Below, piece after piece: positions 4,714-5,920 of a DNA stretch of 5,920 nt. The notes beneath the pieces are model-generated. The model was not told where the DNA came from. It did no database searches and saw nothing but the letters and a program-made list of their open reading frames with translations. Origin of the DNA: Nostoc sp. CHAB 5715 (GTDB lineage Bacteria; Cyanobacteriota; Cyanobacteriia; Cyanobacteriales; Nostocaceae); assembly GCF_020829685.1 (NCBI RefSeq), contig NZ_JAIVFR010000440.1:1-5920 (forward strand), read 5' to 3'. Positions within the stretch are counted from its first letter, which is position 1. The number at the start of each line of letters is the position of its first letter. A program made the position numbers and the translations under genes.

Positions 4714-5109
4714 GTGATGTGGGTCATTAATGTACTCTAGAACTTTTTGAGTGCTAACTTTTCCTGTAGTGTCGAACATGAAAGAATGAGTCCACAAGCT
4801 AGGTAGTTTCGTTAATCCTGGAAACTCTTGTCTTAAGTATCTTGACGACCTACCTTTAAAAGCTTTCACTACTTGAGATATTGAGTGATGCGGGTCATAC
4901 TCAACCAATAAATGAATATGATCTGGTGCAATCTCTAGTGCTTTGATAACCCATTTTTTATCATTGGCAACAGACTGAAATATTTCAATACATCGCAGTT
5001 TCAACTTTTCATTGTTAGCAAAAACCCTCCTACGCCTGCATGGTATCCAAACCAGATGAACAGTAGCCAATCCGATTGAGTGATTGTAGTGGTTATATAC
5101 AGATTTCAT
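4708..5109 (-). CDS. tnpA: IS200/IS605-family transposase TnpA (Y1 HUH)
   Basis: This 133-residue protein is a single-domain Y1 transposase that cuts and joins single-stranded transposon ends as a dimer through a 5'-phosphotyrosine link. The HUH metal site is APDHIHLLVEY, with His64 and His66, the same numbers as in IS608 TnpA. The nucleophile is Tyr126 in KVLEYINDPHHG, against Tyr127 in IS608. LWTHSFMFDTTGKVST (105-120) precedes it as in relatives. The Gln usually four residues after the tyrosine (YxxxQ, a metal ligand in IS608) is Pro130 here. Only seven residues follow the tyrosine, at the short end for the family. The start ATG (5107-5109) is buried in a 9-bp hairpin, which may keep expression low. 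It is divergent from tnpB, with 46 bp between the starts. There are no frameshifts, so it could be active unless the Gln change matters. Confidence 0.93.
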   Translation of the reverse strand: MKSVYNHYNHSIGLATVHLVWIPCRRRRVFANNEKLKLRCIEIFQSVANDKKWVIKALEIAPDHIHLLVEYDPHHSISQVVKAFKGRSSRYLRQEFPGLTKLPSLWTHSFMFDTTGKVSTQKVLEYINDPHHG

Positions 5110-5135
5110 GTAGATGAATATTGATTATCTACATG
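5107..5135. promoter_or_regulatory. Hairpin containing the tnpA start codon
   Basis: CATGTAGAT (5107-5115) pairs perfectly with ATCTACATG (5127-5135), leaving an 11-base loop. On the tnpA mRNA the start codon would be the last three bases of the stem. IS200 of enterobacteria limits transposase translation with a 5' leader hairpin that hides the ribosome site; a similar role here is inference. As DNA, the repeat could also be an operator for either divergent gene. Confidence 0.6.
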
Positions 5136-5139
5136 GATG

Positions 5140-5149
5140 ATGATATCAT
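5140..5149. promoter_or_regulatory. Perfect 10-bp palindrome between tnpA and tnpB
   Basis: ATGATATCAT is self-complementary and lies six bases before the tnpB ATG, next to the tnpA start hairpin. It may be a protein-binding site. No known operator is recognised, and its small size leaves chance possible. Confidence 0.3.
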
Positions 5150-5155
5150 AGCCAC

Positions 5156-5920
5156 ATGAAAACCATGAAGTTTAAGCTGTATCAACACAAAAGAAATAGA
5201 TTCCTCAAGCGCATGATTAACGCGAGTGGGGTAATCTACAATCATTGCATTGCCCTACACAAACGATACTATCGAATGTGGGGCAAGCATTTGAGTTGTG
5301 CAAAACTTCAGTCTCATATTGCCAAGTTGAGAAAACGTAATCCATTCTGGCAGTCAGTAGGTTCTCAAGCAGTCCAAGATATTTGTCAACGCATTGAAAA
5401 AGCCTATCAGTTATTTTTTAAGCACAATAAAAAAGGAGTTAGACCACCAGGATTTAAGAAGGTTAAAAAATACAAATCATTCACCCTTAAACAAACTGGT
5501 TATAAGTTTTTGGGTGGCAACAAAGTAAAAATTGCTAATCGAGTTTATCAATTTTGGAAGTCTAGGGAGATAGAGGGAACAGTCAAAACCTTAACTATAA
5601 AGCGCACACCATTGGGTGAGTTGTTTATGGTTGTGGTTGTTGATGAAGGCGGTAAACCAGAAGTTGAAGTTAAGACGGGTAAAATCGCTGGTTTTGACTT
5701 TGGTTTGCGAACATTCCTTACCTGCTCAGATGGGACAACAATTGAGTCTCCCCAATTTTTCAAGCAATCAATCAATGCCATCAAAAAAGCTAGTAGACAT
5801 CATTCTAAAAAGCTAAAGGGTTCATCCAATCGGGAACGAGCTTTTGAAAACCTAGTACGCAAACACGAAGATATTTGTAACCGTCGTCGTGATTGGTTTT
5901 GGAAGCTAGCGCATGAATTA
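5156..5920 (+). CDS. tnpB: TnpB, IS605 OrfB-type RNA-guided nuclease (3' part outside window)
   Basis: An uninterrupted frame of 255 codons runs from ATG 5156 to the last base of the window without a stop. It matches the N-terminal two thirds of a cyanobacterial TnpB: a basic N terminus (MKTMKFKLYQHKRNRFLKRM), a helical REC-like region (about 45-90), the KKGVRPPGFKK block (92-102), and RuvC-I in GKIAGFDFGLRTF (175-187) with catalytic Asp181. The basic segment IKKASRHHSKKLKGS (209-223) is typical of what follows. The remaining catalytic Glu and Asp and the zinc ribbon should lie in about 120-150 residues beyond 5920. TnpB proteins studied elsewhere cut DNA guided by an RNA from the transposon's right end next to a target-adjacent motif, which helps the element persist. 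ATG at 5165 is an alternative start. No strong ribosome site is visible. Whether it is intact cannot be judged. Confidence 0.93.
   Translation, partial: MKTMKFKLYQHKRNRFLKRMINASGVIYNHCIALHKRYYRMWGKHLSCAKLQSHIAKLRKRNPFWQSVGSQAVQDICQRIEKAYQLFFKHNKKGVRPPGFKKVKKYKSFTLKQTGYKFLGGNKVKIANRVYQFWKSREIEGTVKTLTIKRTPLGELFMVVVVDEGGKPEVEVKTGKIAGFDFGLRTFLTCSDGTTIESPQFFKQSINAIKKASRHHSKKLKGSSNRERAFENLVRKHEDICNRRRDWFWKLAHEL

Larger units (their letters stand above)
4645..5920. mobile_element. IS605-type (IS200/IS605 family) transposon, right end outside window
   Basis: The element has a left end with a TTAC cleavage site, an AAAG guide and a hairpin, then divergent tnpA (minus) and tnpB (plus) separated by 46 bp. 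This is the IS605 order: left end, tnpA, tnpB, right end. Elements of this family move as single strands, insert 3' of a short target without duplicating it, and lack terminal inverted repeats, so none are expected. The left boundary at 4645 is predicted from the TTAC at 4641-4644; the right boundary lies beyond 5920. It sits immediately beside the repeat array upstream of gatA. Confidence 0.8.

Noticed and set aside
4403..4717. A 104-residue plus-strand frame across the gatA start, heptamer array and transposon left end
   Set aside because: It joins antisense gatA to repeat and transposon-end DNA, with no domain and no start signal.
5548..5816. Short frames inside tnpB (5548-5784 minus, 5616-5816 plus)
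   Set aside because: Both are shadows of the open tnpB frame, which contains the RuvC-I motif.

Overview
The window looks like cyanobacterial chromosome, most likely from a filamentous Nostocales-type genome. It carries four HIP1 octamers (GCGATCGC at 929, 2315, 2504 and 3809), many of the short tandem heptamer repeats typical of these genomes, and genes whose products read as cyanobacterial. This assignment comes from sequence style, not from a database match.

Layout. At the left edge (1-415, minus strand) is the N-terminal part of a TrkA-N/RCK-type NAD-binding protein. It is cut off by what appears to be a contig-end artefact: seven bases identical to the 3' end of the Illumina adapter, then a 25-bp inverted copy of sequence from inside the gene. 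Upstream of it on the same strand is a nagB-family gene (533-1303), whose annotated start codon lies inside a heptamer array. A 534-bp gene-free region (1304-1837) follows, holding a composite repeat, a second heptamer array and two overlapping, mutually exclusive hairpins. A HAD-superfamily phosphatase/phosphomutase gene (1838-2524, plus) ends at a terminator-like hairpin. Converging on it is the C-terminal remnant of a PadR-family regulator (2581-2868, minus), whose DNA-binding half is missing and has heptamer arrays in its place. Next comes an intact gatA (3028-4488, minus), with ATGCCCA-type arrays close to both ends in opposite orientation. At the right is an IS605-type transposon: a left end with the TTAC / AAAG / hairpin arrangement of IS608, tnpA on the minus strand, and tnpB on the plus strand running off the window.

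How the parts relate. GatA is the glutamine-hydrolysing subunit of the GatCAB amidotransferase used to make Gln-tRNA(Gln) and/or Asn-tRNA(Asn); gatB and gatC are not here. NagB-like and HAD proteins both act on sugar phosphates and are divergently placed, but a shared pathway is not demonstrated. TnpA (single-strand transposase) and TnpB (RNA-guided nuclease family) work as one mobile unit. I see no convincing new multi-gene system. The notable material is the repeat-driven remodelling of gene ends, the transposon's end and start-codon structures, and the sequencing artefact at the left edge.
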